From Monodelphis domestica (Eukaryota > Chordata > Mammalia > Didelphimorphia > Didelphidae), in the NCBI RefSeq assembly GCF_027887165.1, contig NC_077232.1:6419391-6483390 (forward strand): a stretch of DNA of 64,000 nt, read 5' to 3'. The position numbers were made by a program, and so were the translations under genes. The notes below the pieces were generated by a model. That model was not told the origin of the DNA, made no database searches, and saw only the letters and a list, made by a program, of their open reading frames with translations. Of the stretch, positions 1-10,799 are shown piece by piece (positions within the stretch are counted from its first letter, which is position 1; every line of letters starts with the position of its first letter).

Positions 1-1000
1 TGGGGGGGGCACCTTCCAGGGCAGCCCAAAGGGAAGGAGGGGGCCCCCCCCCGAGCCGGGTGTTCCAGGGGGAAGACAGCCGACCCAGAGGTGGAGCAGC
101 ATGTCCCAGGCCGGATGGAGACCATCCAGGGTTCTAGGTAGGCCTGGAAGGGCGGCTGGAGGCTGCTCTGGCATGCAGCACGGCGCGGGGGCAGGAGAAG
201 GGCCGGCAGATTCCCCTCCACTCTGGCCGGTGAGTCTCGGCGTCCTCCAGCCTCACCTGCCTCCTCTGTGAAATGGGGACGAAGCTGCTCCCGCACAAGA
301 TGCTTCGTCCGAGGGACGGGAGGGCGGCCTTAGACAGACACGAGCCGCGCGCTGGCCTGGCCTGACCTCACGCTTCTGGCGTGGTCTTCTGTCTCCCCAG
401 GTATCGGCGCCGCCCTCTGGAGGGAGCAAAACGTGGCAGCCCCCGCTGGAGGCCCCCCGCGGAGGACGGCACCGCCTGGACCCCGCAGCACGGGAGGCTC
501 CGGCCGGCCACGGACCCTGGAAGAAGCTGGCCCGCGCCGGGCTGCCGGCCCCATCCCTGCTCAGCGCCCTTCTTGGGCCTTCCCTGGCCGGCTGCAAGTC
601 CCGGGTTACAAAGGGCGCCAGAGCCAGCCCGAGACAGAAAGGCTTGGGGGCGGTCCGGAGGTCTGGGGGGCAGGAGGAAGCCGCAGCCCTGCAGTCCCGC
701 CCCAAGGGGAGCCCCTCGCGCTGGATCCTGGGGCCCCGGGGGGGGGTGCCCCGCGAGACGCTCCCAGACTCGCGCAAAGTGGGACGCGGCTTCTGGGTGC
801 CCCGTGCTGCCCCGCCCTGCTCTCCTGGCAGCCCACCCGCGCTTGGCCACAAGAGGCAAACTTCAGTGCCCCGGCAGGGCCGCCTTCCATCCCCACGGGC
901 CCTAGTCCTGGCCTCGGCTCTCTCCCGACTCTCAGCAGTCAACAATCTCCATTCTCAGGCCCCCCAGCTCTGCCCTCCCATGTTCTAACGTCCCTTCCCC
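1..1000. other. GC- and CpG-rich intronic stretch, no exon seen
   Basis: This lies downstream of the last visible SYT12 exon on the minus strand, so it should be intron. It is GC-rich with many CpGs, which leaves long open frames on both strands by composition alone. None of those translations resembles a known protein, and the next SYT12 exon (the remainder of C2A) was looked for on the minus strand and not found. A tract of G and C homopolymers sits at the extreme left. Confidence 0.5.
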
Positions 1001-1017
1001 CCAGATACTCGGTAACA

Positions 1018-1912
1018 TGGGAAGTTCTAAGGGCCCTCCCAATCCCGGCGTCCTGGGCTCTAAGGGCCCTCCCAACCCCAACATTCTAGGCTCTAAGGGC
1101 CCTCCCAATCCCAACATTCTGGGCTCTAAGGGCCCTCCCAACCCCGGCGTCCTGGGCTCTAAGGGCCCTCCCAACCCCGGCGTCCTGGGCTCTAAGGGCC
1201 CTCCCAACCCCAACATTCTAGGCTCTAAGGGCCCTCCCAATCCCAACATTCTGGGCTCTAAGGGCCCTCCCAACCCCGGCGTCCTGGGCTCTAAGGGCCC
1301 TCCCAATCCCAACATTCTAGGCTCTAAGGGCCCTCCCAATCCCAACATTCTAGGCTCTAAGGGCCCTCCCAACCCCAACATTCTAGGCTCTAAGGGCCCT
1401 CCCAATCCCAACATTCTGGGCTCTAAGGGCCCTCCCAACCCCGGCGTCCTGGGCTCTAAGGGCCCTCCCAATCCCAACATTCTAGGCTCTAAGGGCCCTC
1501 CCAATCCCAACATTCTAGGCTCTAAGGGCCCTCCCAACCCCAACATTCTAGGCTCTAAGGGCCCTCCCAACCCCAACATTCTAGGCTCTAAGGGCCCTCC
1601 CAATCCCAACATTCTAGGCTCTAAGGGCCCTCCCAACCCCAACATTCTAGGCTCTAAGGGCCCTCCAACCCCAACATTCTAGGCTCTAAGGGCCCTCCAA
1701 CCCCAACATTCTAGGCTCTAAGGGCCCTCCCAACCCCAACATTCTAGGCTCTAAGGGCCCTCCCAACCCCAACATTCTAGGCTCTAAGGGCCCTCCAACC
1801 CCAACATTCTAGGCTCTAAGGGCCCTCCCAACCCCAACATTCTAGGCTTTAAGGGCCCTCCCAACCCCAACATTCTAGGCTCCAAGGGCCCTCCAACCCC
1901 GACATTGTTTTC
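1018..1912. repeat. 33-bp GC-rich minisatellite, about 27 copies
   Basis: Tandem units of 33 bp built on 'ggctctaagggccctcccaa' plus a variable tail. Two main unit types alternate, one with 'ccggcgtcctg' and one with 'ccaacattcta'. Later units are 32 bp through loss of one C. Because 33 is a multiple of three and the unit has no stop in some frames, it stays open on both strands as an 11-residue repeat (GSKGPPNPNIL type on plus). That is a composition effect, not evidence of a gene. Confidence 0.95.
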
Positions 1913-2173
1913 TAAGATGCTGTTCTCTGTCCTAAGGTCTCTCCCAGTTATAAGGTCCACCCCCCCCCCCCCCCAGCTCTGTCACTCTGTAAGTTAAGGC
2001 AACGCTCGCTGTGTGTCTAAGGGCCCTCCCAGCCCTGACCCTCCTCTGTCCCAGATGGGCTTCACCCCCGGGTGCTCCCTGGGTGCCCAGAGCTGACGTT
2101 TTTCTGGCACTTTCAGGTGGGCTCTGGATCCTCATCCAGGTTCTGGGAGGGGCCACTGCTTCAGGGAATGTGC

Positions 2174-2174
2174 C

Positions 2175-2216
<42 letters not shown>

Positions 2217-2220
2217 CGCA
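2174..2220. repeat. (TG)n microsatellite
   Basis: About 17 TG dinucleotides running into a CG/TG mixture. It lies in the SYT12 intron about 220 bp downstream of exon 2439-2831 (minus-strand sense). Confidence 0.95.
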
Positions 2221-2438
2221 CTCCAATGATGCAGATGGCCACCCCTCCATGCCCATCCACCCAAGGTAGGCTGTACAAGTATGGCCTTGATTCTCATTTG
2301 CAATCGAGGACACAGGCTCAGAGCAGACTCGGCTGGAGCCCCCTCTCAGCCCCCAGGCCAGGCTCGGAGCCTGGGCTCTTCCCATCAGCCCCTGCAGCCT
2401 CCCCTGGTCCCGAGGAGGCAGGCTGGGGCCTCGCTTAC

Positions 2439-2831
2439 CCGGGAGATGCCCACGATCTGCTCGTCGGGCAGCAGGCTGACGCGCAGGAAGCAGGAGTCGA
2501 AGGCCGGGTCCTCCTTCTCCATCAGGTCCTTGCCCTGGACCACATCCACACGCAGGAGGTGGCTCCTGGGCTCGTAGGTGATGTTCACCTCCACCTGGCC
2601 CAGCAGGAAGTCTTGGCCCAGGTTGTTGTTCACGGAGGAGATGGAGTTGAGCGAGTCGGCAGACTGGGACTTCTTGAGGGGCCCATAGGGCGCCAGGTCC
2701 AGATCGCGGTTCATCAGCTCCAGGGGCCCCAGCTCACTGATGCTCTCGAAGGCGTCGTCCATCCTTAGGCTGCTCTTGCGGCTGGGAGAGCCACGCTCCC
2801 CAGACTTCCGGCTGCTCCAAGCCATGGTTCT
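2439..2831 (-). CDS. SYT12: SYT12 third coding exon: linker and start of C2A domain
   Basis: Synaptotagmin-12 is an atypical synaptotagmin of synaptic and secretory vesicles whose C2 domains lack the usual calcium-binding acidic residues. This 393-nt exon (131 codons, phase 0 at both ends) encodes residues about 77-207. On the minus strand it is bounded by acceptor CCCTAG/AGAACC and donor CGG/GTAAGC. The linker contains SPSRKSSLRMDD, whose RKxS serine falls at position 97, the known PKA site of Syt12. It is followed by the family-typical stretches ESISELGPLELM and KSQSADSLNSISSVNN. C2A starts near residue 154 (GQVEVNITY) and runs to DEQIVGISR, where the exon ends. An ATG inside the exon gives an in-frame open frame, but the splice acceptor six bases before it and homology both show that it is not the start. 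The remaining C2A and C2B exons lie outside the window. Confidence 0.95.
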
Positions 2832-3289
2832 CTAGGGACCAAAGGGAAGGGAGGCCCGTAAGATGGAGGCACAAGGGGAGGAACCTGCAAGCATTGATTA
2901 GGCACTTGCTGTATAGCTGGCACAGGGCTGGGGCCTGAGGCAGGGGAGATGGGGCAGGGTCCCAGGGGCACCGGTGCCAGGCAAAGAAGGCACAGGCCGG
3001 CCCTCCAGCTCTTCCAGTCGGGCATCAGGCGTTTATTAGGGGCCAGGCCCTGTTCTTCCTGAGCTGAGGAGGCTGGGAAAGGAAGAAGCCCGCTCTGAAG
3101 AGCAGCACATTGCCTAGGCCTGCCTGGCAGGAAGAGAGAGCAGGAATGCCTCCTGCCCGAGGGGACGCCGGAGCCGAGCCTGCCAGAGGCACTGGGCAGG
3201 AGGGAACCATGTGGAAGTCTGGAGTGGGGGATGGACCGGCTCAGTGGAGGAGCCCTATCATGGGTTACAGAGAGGGAAATAAAGGGAAA

Positions 3290-3440
3290 GCAGGGCTAGA
3301 AAGCTAGGAAAAGGCCAGCTGCAGAGGGGCTGTTCGTATTTGATCCTGGAGGCCCCAGGGAGCCCGCCGAGCAGAGGGGAGGATGGACTGGAGGGAGGAG
3401 AAGCCAGGCAGGGGGGCACTTTGCCCCTCCAGGCCACCTG
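3290..3440 (+). mobile_element. Ancient LINE-derived fragment (L2-like)
   Basis: Contains 'tatttgatcctggaggc', 'agggagcc' and 'ggatggactggag', a word order I associate with an abundant old marsupial/monotreme interspersed repeat related to L2. Family assignment is from memory. Confidence 0.35.
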
Positions 3441-3647
3441 CGTGGAATAATCCCAGACCAAAGCGTGATCTTCATCCTCAAAGCACAAGCTTTCTGCCGT
3501 CTAGCGAATGGTGCCCCCACAGGCAGGGTTAGTAGAGTGGCGAGATTTGGGGGCGCTGAGCGGGAGAGTCCCCCTCCCCCCCCCAGCGCCTGGACGGTCC
3601 ACTCCGGAGGCTGGGACAGAGGGGCTCCTCCCCATTCCCACCCTCAC

Positions 3648-3841
3648 CTTCTGCCTGGCTTCAGAATAGGTGACTCCGTACTTCTTCTGCAGGTACCGGT
3701 AGTCGTAGTTCGGGAAGGGAGATGGGATGGGGAAGCTGCCCGATTTGCAGAGCCTCCACAGATTCACAGCAGCAACCCCCAGCAAGGCAAGAGCCCCGGT
3801 GACGTAGATCCCAATCTCCCAGCCGGGAGGACTCTTGATAA
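3648..3841 (-). CDS. SYT12: SYT12 second coding exon: transmembrane anchor
   Basis: A 194-nt minus-strand exon with acceptor CCCCAG/TTATCAAG and donor AGAAG/GTGAGG. Joined in phase 1 to the exon at 12.4 kb, it gives residues 12-76: VIKSPPGWEIGIYV, then a single hydrophobic span (about residues 21-42, ending VNLWRLC). The juxtamembrane part is SGSFPIPSPFPNYDYRYLQ and KKYGVTYSEARQK. This matches the mammalian SYT12 N-terminus closely (SGSFPSPSPFPNYDYRYLQQKYG in human, from memory). The Cys at the cytoplasmic edge of the span is a plausible palmitoylation site, as in other synaptotagmins; that is inference. Confidence 0.95.
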
Positions 3842-4639
3842 CTGGGGAAGAAGCAGGCAGGGGCCGTTAGGAGAGCCCTGGGGAGCCCACCCGGCGGCGG
3901 CAAGCATTAAAGGATGTGCTAGGCAGAATGGTCCAAGGTCACATTCTAATGGAGGTGACAGCACGTACACACACACACACGCATGCAGGTGTTTCTGGAG
4001 CCCCCCAACACTAGACGGCAGCTCTCCCTGTGCTGACTGAGACCCCAGAGCCACGTCTGATCCCACCCCCTCACCAGCCTCAGTACCCCTTTATGCCCTC
4101 TTCCTTGCAGCCGGTGGGCTACTGAAAGGTGAGAACTGGGAGAAGAAAGATAAAGATCTGGCAAGGACTTAACACAGACATGCCTGTGCATTAGGCATCA
4201 GTACCCCAATCCTAGCCTGCGCTGAAATGAGGGGTGTCTGTTTACCAAGACTCTAAGGCCCCAGTCACTGGGAGACAAGTTGGGCACGGGAGCGTTTCAC
4301 AGAGGAGGCAAGACAGTTGAGGAAAAGTCTGACCCTAAGCACAGACGTGGGTGTAAACATGGGTGTCCAGGAGATGTGTCAGAAAGGCCCCCATCGGAAG
4401 CGTCTCAGAACAGTGCACTAGAGAGGCCTTGGGGCCAGGAGACAGAGTTCCGAGGGAGGCAGGGAGGCTTCCAGGATCCGTGACCTCTGATACTCCAGGA
4501 GGTCAAGGATGATATCCTGGAAACCCAAAGAGGACGGGAGAGCCGTGCAGACGCAGAGGGTGCAAAATGCTGACCCATCCTTGTTGTGAAAGCACTAAGA
4601 GGACCCGACCTCAGTGCAAATGAGTGGAGAACCACCAAA

Positions 4640-5420
4640 AAGAGGGAAGAGGAGGTCACAGGAAGGGTAGGCCTGCTCCCAGGCTAAAGCCTACAGCCAT
4701 CCAACTTTGATCTAATGTTTGGACTGGGGAAGGGAAGCCCAAGGTGAGAAGGGACAATTGGGGACGAGTGCTGTGCCCAGTGCTGGCGGCACATGACCAG
4801 AGTGAATCAATTCTGTCCTTGGGGAGCTTCCATTCCAGTGGGGGAGCCCATATGTACCTGTGTAAGTCTGCAGAGATCATATATCCTGTTGATGCAAACT
4901 AGTTGGGAGGGAGGGAATGTCTGAGCAGCTCCAGGGGCCTAGGAGAGACTTCATGGAGCCGAGACTCCAAGAGTGGGATGTGAGGAAGGAGAGCTTTCCA
5001 AGCATGGGGGAGAGCCATGGCAAAGGCCCAAAGGTCGGAGACAGCCAGCACACCTTGTGCGTGGGACACTGCTGGATGGAGGGGAGTCCCGGGTAAGAAG
5101 ACTAGAAAGGCCGAAAGGGGCCGGGTTTAAGCGCTTATGGAGGCAATATAGAACCACTGCAGTTCACTAAGAAAGACGGTGATGTCTGCAGACCAACTTC
5201 AGAAAATACACAGGAGCAGCTGTCGGGGAGAATGAATTGGGACAAGGAGAGGGTCAAAGGCAGTGGCGACAGAGCCTGAACCAAGATGGGAGTTCCATGA
5301 ATGGAGAGGGAGGGGAATGGACAGAGGAGAGGGGTGATATGGGAATATCTGAACCTGAGAGCCCCGGCCCAGCAGGTACCAAAATGTCTGGCAAAAGAGT
5401 GCTTGTTAAACAGTTGTTCT
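4640..5420 (+). mobile_element. Ancient LINE-derived fragment (L2-like), SYT12 intron
   Basis: Runs through 'ttggggagcttccattccag', 'gaaggagagctttccaagca', 'ggcaaaggcccaaaggtcgg' and 'agaagactagaaaggc', the typical order of words in an old L2-like repeat of non-placental mammals. No coding exon was seen in this interval. Confidence 0.4.
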
Positions 5421-5599
5421 CTGCAAGATGGCGGCATGTCTTGGGCTCTGTCTGGGAAGCACAGCCTTCAGGCTCATCTTGGGGAATAGGTTCAATTTAG
5501 GGAAGCAGATAAAGCCGGTGTGAGCTCTACAGGTCATGCCATAGTCCACCCATTTAAATGAAGCAAATACCATGAGAACCAATGGAAGGACCTGAGAAA

Positions 5600-5856
5600 G
5601 AAGGAATAAGCTGGAGAAGGAAAGACATGGGTCTTCAAGCATCTGAGGGGAGAGATTAGACTTGCTCTACTTGGCCCCAGAGGACAGTAACGGAGGCGAT
5701 GGAGAGGCTAAAATAATTAAAGGGCTCCAAAAGTGGAATGAGAGGCAGTTTCCCCCCACTTGAGGTCTTTGGGAAGCAACTGATGACCCCTAGTTAGGGA
5801 TGTTGTGAAGTCAGACTAGATGCCTCCAAAGCTCTTTCCTGCTCAGAGATCGTGAC
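5600..5856 (+). mobile_element. CR1/L3 LINE 3' end
   Basis: Shows the CR1/L3 3'-region words 'tctacttggccccagaggac', 'ctccaaaagtggaatgag', 'cttgaggtctttgggaagca', 'agggatgttgtgaagtcaga' and 'tagatgcctccaaagc'. It is old and eroded. Confidence 0.7.
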
Positions 5857-6399
5857 TTGGAAAGGGGCTGCAGAACTGGTCAAAGGCAATTGCTACTTCA
5901 GTTGTCCCAAAAGGAAAGAATTGAATCTACAAACTCCAGCCTGTGGAGTTCTGTTCCTGGTGCAATTGTGGAAGAAATGACTGAAGGAGATAGCGAGCAA
6001 ATGTTTCCAAAAGAGTCAGCCACCACAAAAGGCTTGATCAAGAAAGAACAAATCTCACTAGATGAATTCCGTTCCCTTTGGTGACAAGATTACAAGACCA
6101 CAGAACATTATGACTCTAGAACGTGGACTTAGAGCCGAAAGAGACATCCTGTCCAACACTCACATTTTTACATATGGGAAAGCTGTGGCCAAAGTGGCTT
6201 CTTCAAGGGATTGTTACTGACAAGTTGGAGCTACCCAGGTAGGTAGTAATACCATTATAAGGGTTACAGACTGGCTGCCTGGCCAGACCTGGAGAACACA
6301 CCCAGCCTAGCTTAGGCGGAATGCTCCAGGGCTCTGTGCATGTGTGGCCCTAGACTGCCCAAGTTTGATCAAATTTACTGCATTACATCATCATAAGGT

Positions 6400-6660
6400 A
6401 TACAATATTCAACAAAATGCAGAAGCATCGCTAACACTTTGGATAACAGAACTGAGATCCAAAAGTCTCAACAGGCTCAAAAATTGGGCCACATCTAAGA
6501 AGCTCCAATCAAAAGAATTCCTTCACAAGTACAAGATGGGGCAGGCCTAGGAAGAACAGAAGATCTGAAGGTTTTAATGGTCTGCAAGCTCCCCCATGAA
6601 TCAGCAGCTCAATATGGCAGTCATAAAAGAACGAAAAGCAATCCGAGGCTACATCCCAAC
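6400..6660 (+). mobile_element. CR1/L3 LINE fragment
   Basis: Broken translation carries the CR1/L3 reverse-transcriptase C-terminal pattern (LNRLKNWA; EDLKVLMVCKL; NMAVIKERKAI). Several frame breaks are present. It is separate from the 5.6-kb fragment because the order of 5' and 3' parts is reversed. Confidence 0.6.
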
Positions 6661-6679
6661 CAGGATGATAAGATTTAAG

Positions 6680-6810
6680 AGTCAGAAAGGATCCTAGAGG
6701 CCATCTAGCCTGACACCCTCATTTTAGAGATGAAGCAACTGAGGCACAGAGCTGTTAAGCCATTTTCCCAAGGCAAGTCACAGAGGCAGTAAGTGGTAGA
6801 GCCAGGTTTT
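6680..6810 (-). mobile_element. MIR SINE
   Basis: 'cattttagagatgaagcaac', 'tgaggcacagagctgttaag' and 'aagtggtagagccaggtttt' are the reverse complement of the MIR core and tail region. Confidence 0.6.
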
Positions 6811-7257
6811 GAACTCGGCTTCCATGATTCAGAGTTCACGATCCCAAGGTCAGTGGAGCCAGTTTTCACTGTCGTGTCACTAAAAACTCTTCTGTCTGAT
6901 CTTTCCTCCACAAAGCCCTACTCCGATGCCTCATCGTGGCGTGGAGGTGACCCTGGGTTCTTGAAGGCTATGCCAGCAGAGCAGAAGCTCTGGAAGGTCC
7001 AACCATGCTGGAAAGACTTCAAGTAACGGTCCCAGGAACAGACAGACCAAGTCTGTTTTCTGAGGACCAGCCTAGCTAAGTGCGGAGAGGCCCATCACCA
7101 GCAAGCTAGCCACTAGGTGATGGAATTTGGCCACAGCAAGCTGGAAGCAAAGAAAAATGGCCCACAGTCCTGTGCAACCCCTTCTTAGTCAACAGTGACG
7201 ATGTCCAAGTGAGTGGTTAAAAAAAAAAGATGGAGAATGCAAGGAAGAATTGCATGT

Positions 7258-7490
7258 TTTAAACCATCCAAAATCTTTAACTTAGGTGTTGGTGCTGTAA
7301 ACGTAACTCTGTGTCCAAGTACTAAGAAACACAAGTTTTCAACCATCCATCAACTCTCACCTAGCTGTTGGTGCTGTAAACGTGAAATATTTGTCCAAGT
7401 ACTAAGAATTGTGATTTGTTCAGTCATCCGTAAACTCAAACTTAGGTGTTGGTGCTGTAAACGTGAGGTCCTTGTCCAGTGATCACCAAG
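7258..7490. repeat. Three tandem copies of an about 80-bp unit
   Basis: The word 'gttggtgctgtaaacgt' occurs at 7288, 7367 and about 7448 (spacing 79 and 81). It is preceded each time by a 'ccatcc...aactc...cttag' block and followed by 'gtccaagtactaagaa' in the first two copies. No coding pattern is evident. It lies in the SYT12 intron. Confidence 0.8.
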
Positions 7491-8279
7491 TTGACACATT
7501 CGTAAGACTGACTCATAGCATCTTGGCATTCTTAATCTGAACACGGCTAAAATGGAAGGACGGATCACAGATGCTCCTTGGAGAGGCAAAGAAAGGAGCC
7601 GGCAACGGGTTTGCTCAGAGGCCACCAGCAATGTCATGGCATCTGTCCAGGGGACACTCGGCTGTCTTAGGTTCAAAATTCACAAGTTCTAAGAAGCTCA
7701 CCAGGGGAAAGAATTGCAACATCCATTGCAGAGCACAAAGAGATCAAAAAGGATGGCCAAGAACTCGCTAGGCCCCTCCGGATGAAATGATCATAATGTA
7801 TAGGATGTTCATTCCCTTCAGTGTCAAGGTAGGAAGGGGGGAGGACAGTGGAAAATACGCTGGAGGAATATGTGATGAGACAGACCATATTGGGCCTGTG
7901 AACTACACAGATGCATCGCCTTGCAAATTCTTCAAGAAAAGGAGCAGAAGGTTCTAGGCACGGTGAGCATCAAAGAATGTTACCCCCAAGTTTTGATTTT
8001 ATTTTAACAGACTGGATAGCCATTCCCCAATTGACTGTTCAGGTGCCGTCATCATCCGCCACGTTGGATGAACAAAGGCCAAAATTAGTGCAAAATGGGA
8101 AGAAAAAAAAGGATAAAAATTCAAAAAATACAAGTAATATTGGCCGATGTTGTAAACAAGTTATTGAAGATCTAAAAAGGTACACAGAAGAAAATGATGA
8201 TTTCAGTAACTCCATACAGAATTTTGACCAATATGTTTTGTCATCGCAAAAAGAACAAAATAGTATTTAGCCTGGACCA

Positions 8280-9720
8280 AATGTACCTAGACAAGATATG
8301 AGGGGGAGGAAGCACACTGTGTTGGGGTGATGGACCGATTCACACCCAAGGCAGGGGGAGAAAGCCTCAGATCTTATTGATGCTCTTAAAAAATACAACC
8401 TGGAGAACATCAATTCCTACCAACCTGTATGTCTATTTTGCCCTCTCTAAATATTTATATGAGAATAGTCCCCACACGTGTCCAGGGCATCCTTAATTTT
8501 AAGAGACAATCATTCAGTAGAGGACAGACAGCATTTTGCAAGCAATAGTCTACCATGGAGCATCTTTACTACTATTCAATTGGCTGAAAGATGCTGAGAC
8601 TATTTCTTTAAAAAAATTAAAACTGATTTCATTGATTATTTAAAAAAAAAAAGAAAAGGAGGGGAAAACTTGATTTGGTCCTTTGTGATTACCTTAATGG
8701 CTGTCTTTCAATGAGTTGTCTCCTGTTTATACATCCAAATGATTTAAGATCCCTAGAAAAATATACTAACAGGGACAACCTTATTTGGACTATCTCTGAC
8801 CATTAACATCAGGCAGATCTTGAGACAAGGAGATGAACATGAGGAAAAAAGTGTTTGCCACTGTGATGGAAGAGATCCAAGCAAGAGTTCAAATGGAAGA
8901 GGTTTTCTTTGATGATGGAGGGGTCCCCCAGTAGCTTCCTTTTAAAGAGGACATTGCGTTGATTGCATCAAACCCTGAAACTCTGCAGAGCCTCCTGAAC
9001 GAGATCTGTGACCACTTAAAGAGTTTGGCCTGACCATCTACACAGGACTACAAAGTGGATGAAGAATGCCTATAGCTCAGATTATAACTCGCAATTAGAT
9101 AAACTATATAGCTTATCCATCAATATATATACATACATACATATATTTATAGATAGATATAGATATAATCTTAGATAAATACTAAAAATGGATGGTGAGT
9201 TAGACCCAGAATTAAATATGAGGAGAGCAGGCTGGATTGTTGTTGGGAAATTGCAGAGCTCCCTTAATGACCCCAAACTTCTCCCTGGGACAAAGGCCCA
9301 TCTTTTTAATGACCAATATCCCACTGATGTCGTATGGCTGTGAGTTGTAGAACACTCCAGCCTCTAACAAATTACAAACGAGGACCACTCAGAGGGCAAT
9401 GGAGAGAGGCACGGTGGTTGTGACCAGGCCACAGCATGGAGCATGGAAGGAGCATGAGAGGAAAACAGGAGGAAGGGTTGTCATCGAGAAATGGGTGACC
9501 AAAGAAAAGGTGGCCTGGTTACATGGCAAGACGAGAGAGATCACCGAGGATCGGCCTGTGGACTCCACTGGCGTCCTCATGATGTCAGGACAAAGCAAGG
9601 AAGTTCCCTGACATGTCGAGTGGACTTAAAGGGTAACACGGACAAGAGTTGCACAGGACGGGGACAGGAGGGACGAGTTGCCATCTGCATTGTTGGACAA
9701 GACGTCCAGCAATGAAATCA
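8280..9720 (+). mobile_element. Degenerate RTE-type LINE (reverse transcriptase remnants)
   Basis: Pieces of an RTE reverse transcriptase appear in order in different frames: NSYQPVCL near 8400, a block with ERC near 8580, DIALIASNPETLQSLLNEIC near 8950-9005, and SYGCEL followed by TTQRAMER near 9330-9400, which corresponds to the RTE motif YGCE-W...QRAMER. Many stops and frame changes separate them, so it is a dead element. A TA-rich microsatellite sits at 9115-9175. Confidence 0.65.
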
Positions 9721-9999
9721 CAGATCCCAGAGATGGATTCATGCTTCAAGGTTTACAAAGCGCTTTCCTCTCACCACCCCGAAAGCCAGCAGGTGACTGC
9801 TGAGCTGTCATGAGTGACACCCAAGAATCCTGAGGATGGGATGGATACTCAAGGACTGGGGAAGGAGAAAGAAGAGAGTGTCTGTAATTGTAGGCTACTG
9901 AGCTTGCTTGGTTTTTGTGGGGACATCCTAGAGGCAGGGCCAGTGACCACAGAGGAAGGGAGACGGTTCCACCAAGGCCAGGCTCAATTCATTTGCTTG

Positions 10000-10790
10000 T
10001 CTGACAGGATTGCTAAGCTGGTAGACCAGGGGAAGGCTACAGATGGAGTTTGACCTACGTTTTAGCAAAGCATTTGATAACGTATCTCTCGCTACCCTTG
10101 TGAAGAGACGGAGAGGTCTGGGGTAGGCAGGAGCAGAGTCTGACAGATTTGGAGCTGGTCGAATAGCTAGAGACAAAGAGGAGTGTGTATGGCTCATTGT
10201 CAGCCTCCAGTGGGTGCCCCAGGAATCTGTGCTTGGCCCTGGCTGTTTCCCATATTTGGATGAAGGCATGCGTATCAAAATTACAGATGACACAAAGCTA
10301 GATTGTCAACGTACTCAGTGATAGCGTCAGGAATCCCAAAAAATCACGACAGGCTAGAGCGTTGGGCTGAATCAGATAAGACGAAATGTATTAGGGACAA
10401 ATGTCAAGGCCAACCCTGGGATTCAAAAAATCAATTTCACAAGTCCAAGATGGGAGAGGGGAGGGGCAGGGTTAGACAGAATCCCAGAATTCAGATTTGA
10501 AAAGGACCTCAGCACCCATACCCAGAAACAAGGCTCCACCTTGACACCCCCAACTGGTGTCCATCCACCTTTGCTGGAAAATACCTTGTGAGCGAGGACC
10601 CCACTGCCTCTTGGAAGCAGCCATCTGTTTGACAAACTCTGGAGGGCTTTAGTGGCATGCAGGAGGATGTGGTAGCCCCAAAAGTTAACATGATCTTGGG
10701 CTGCATTAAGAGGAGTGACGTCCCCCTCCTGCCATGCTCTGCCTAGGTTAGCCCGTGTCACAGGGGGAGTGTTTGGAGCCCCAGGAGATG
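10000..10790 (+). mobile_element. CR1/L3 LINE fragment (RT domain remnants)
   Basis: 'agcaaagcatttgataacgt' encodes SKAFDNV (RT motif). It is followed by GVPQESVLGP, by 'aggctagagcgttgggctga' (RLERWAE), DKTKCIRDKC, KNQFHKSKMGE and, near 10690, MILGCIKRS. This is the order found in CR1/L3 elements. It is disrupted by several frame changes. Confidence 0.7.
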
Positions 10791-10799
10791 GTTAGCTTG

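Noticed and set aside
253-1682. Several long overlapping open frames on both strands
   Set aside because: They follow from high GC and from the 33-bp minisatellite. There are no splice sites in phase and no recognisable domain.
2385-2825. Minus-strand frame with its own ATG at 2825 taken as a small single-exon gene
   Set aside because: It is SYT12 exon 2439-2831 read through its donor. The acceptor and homology show that the ATG is internal.
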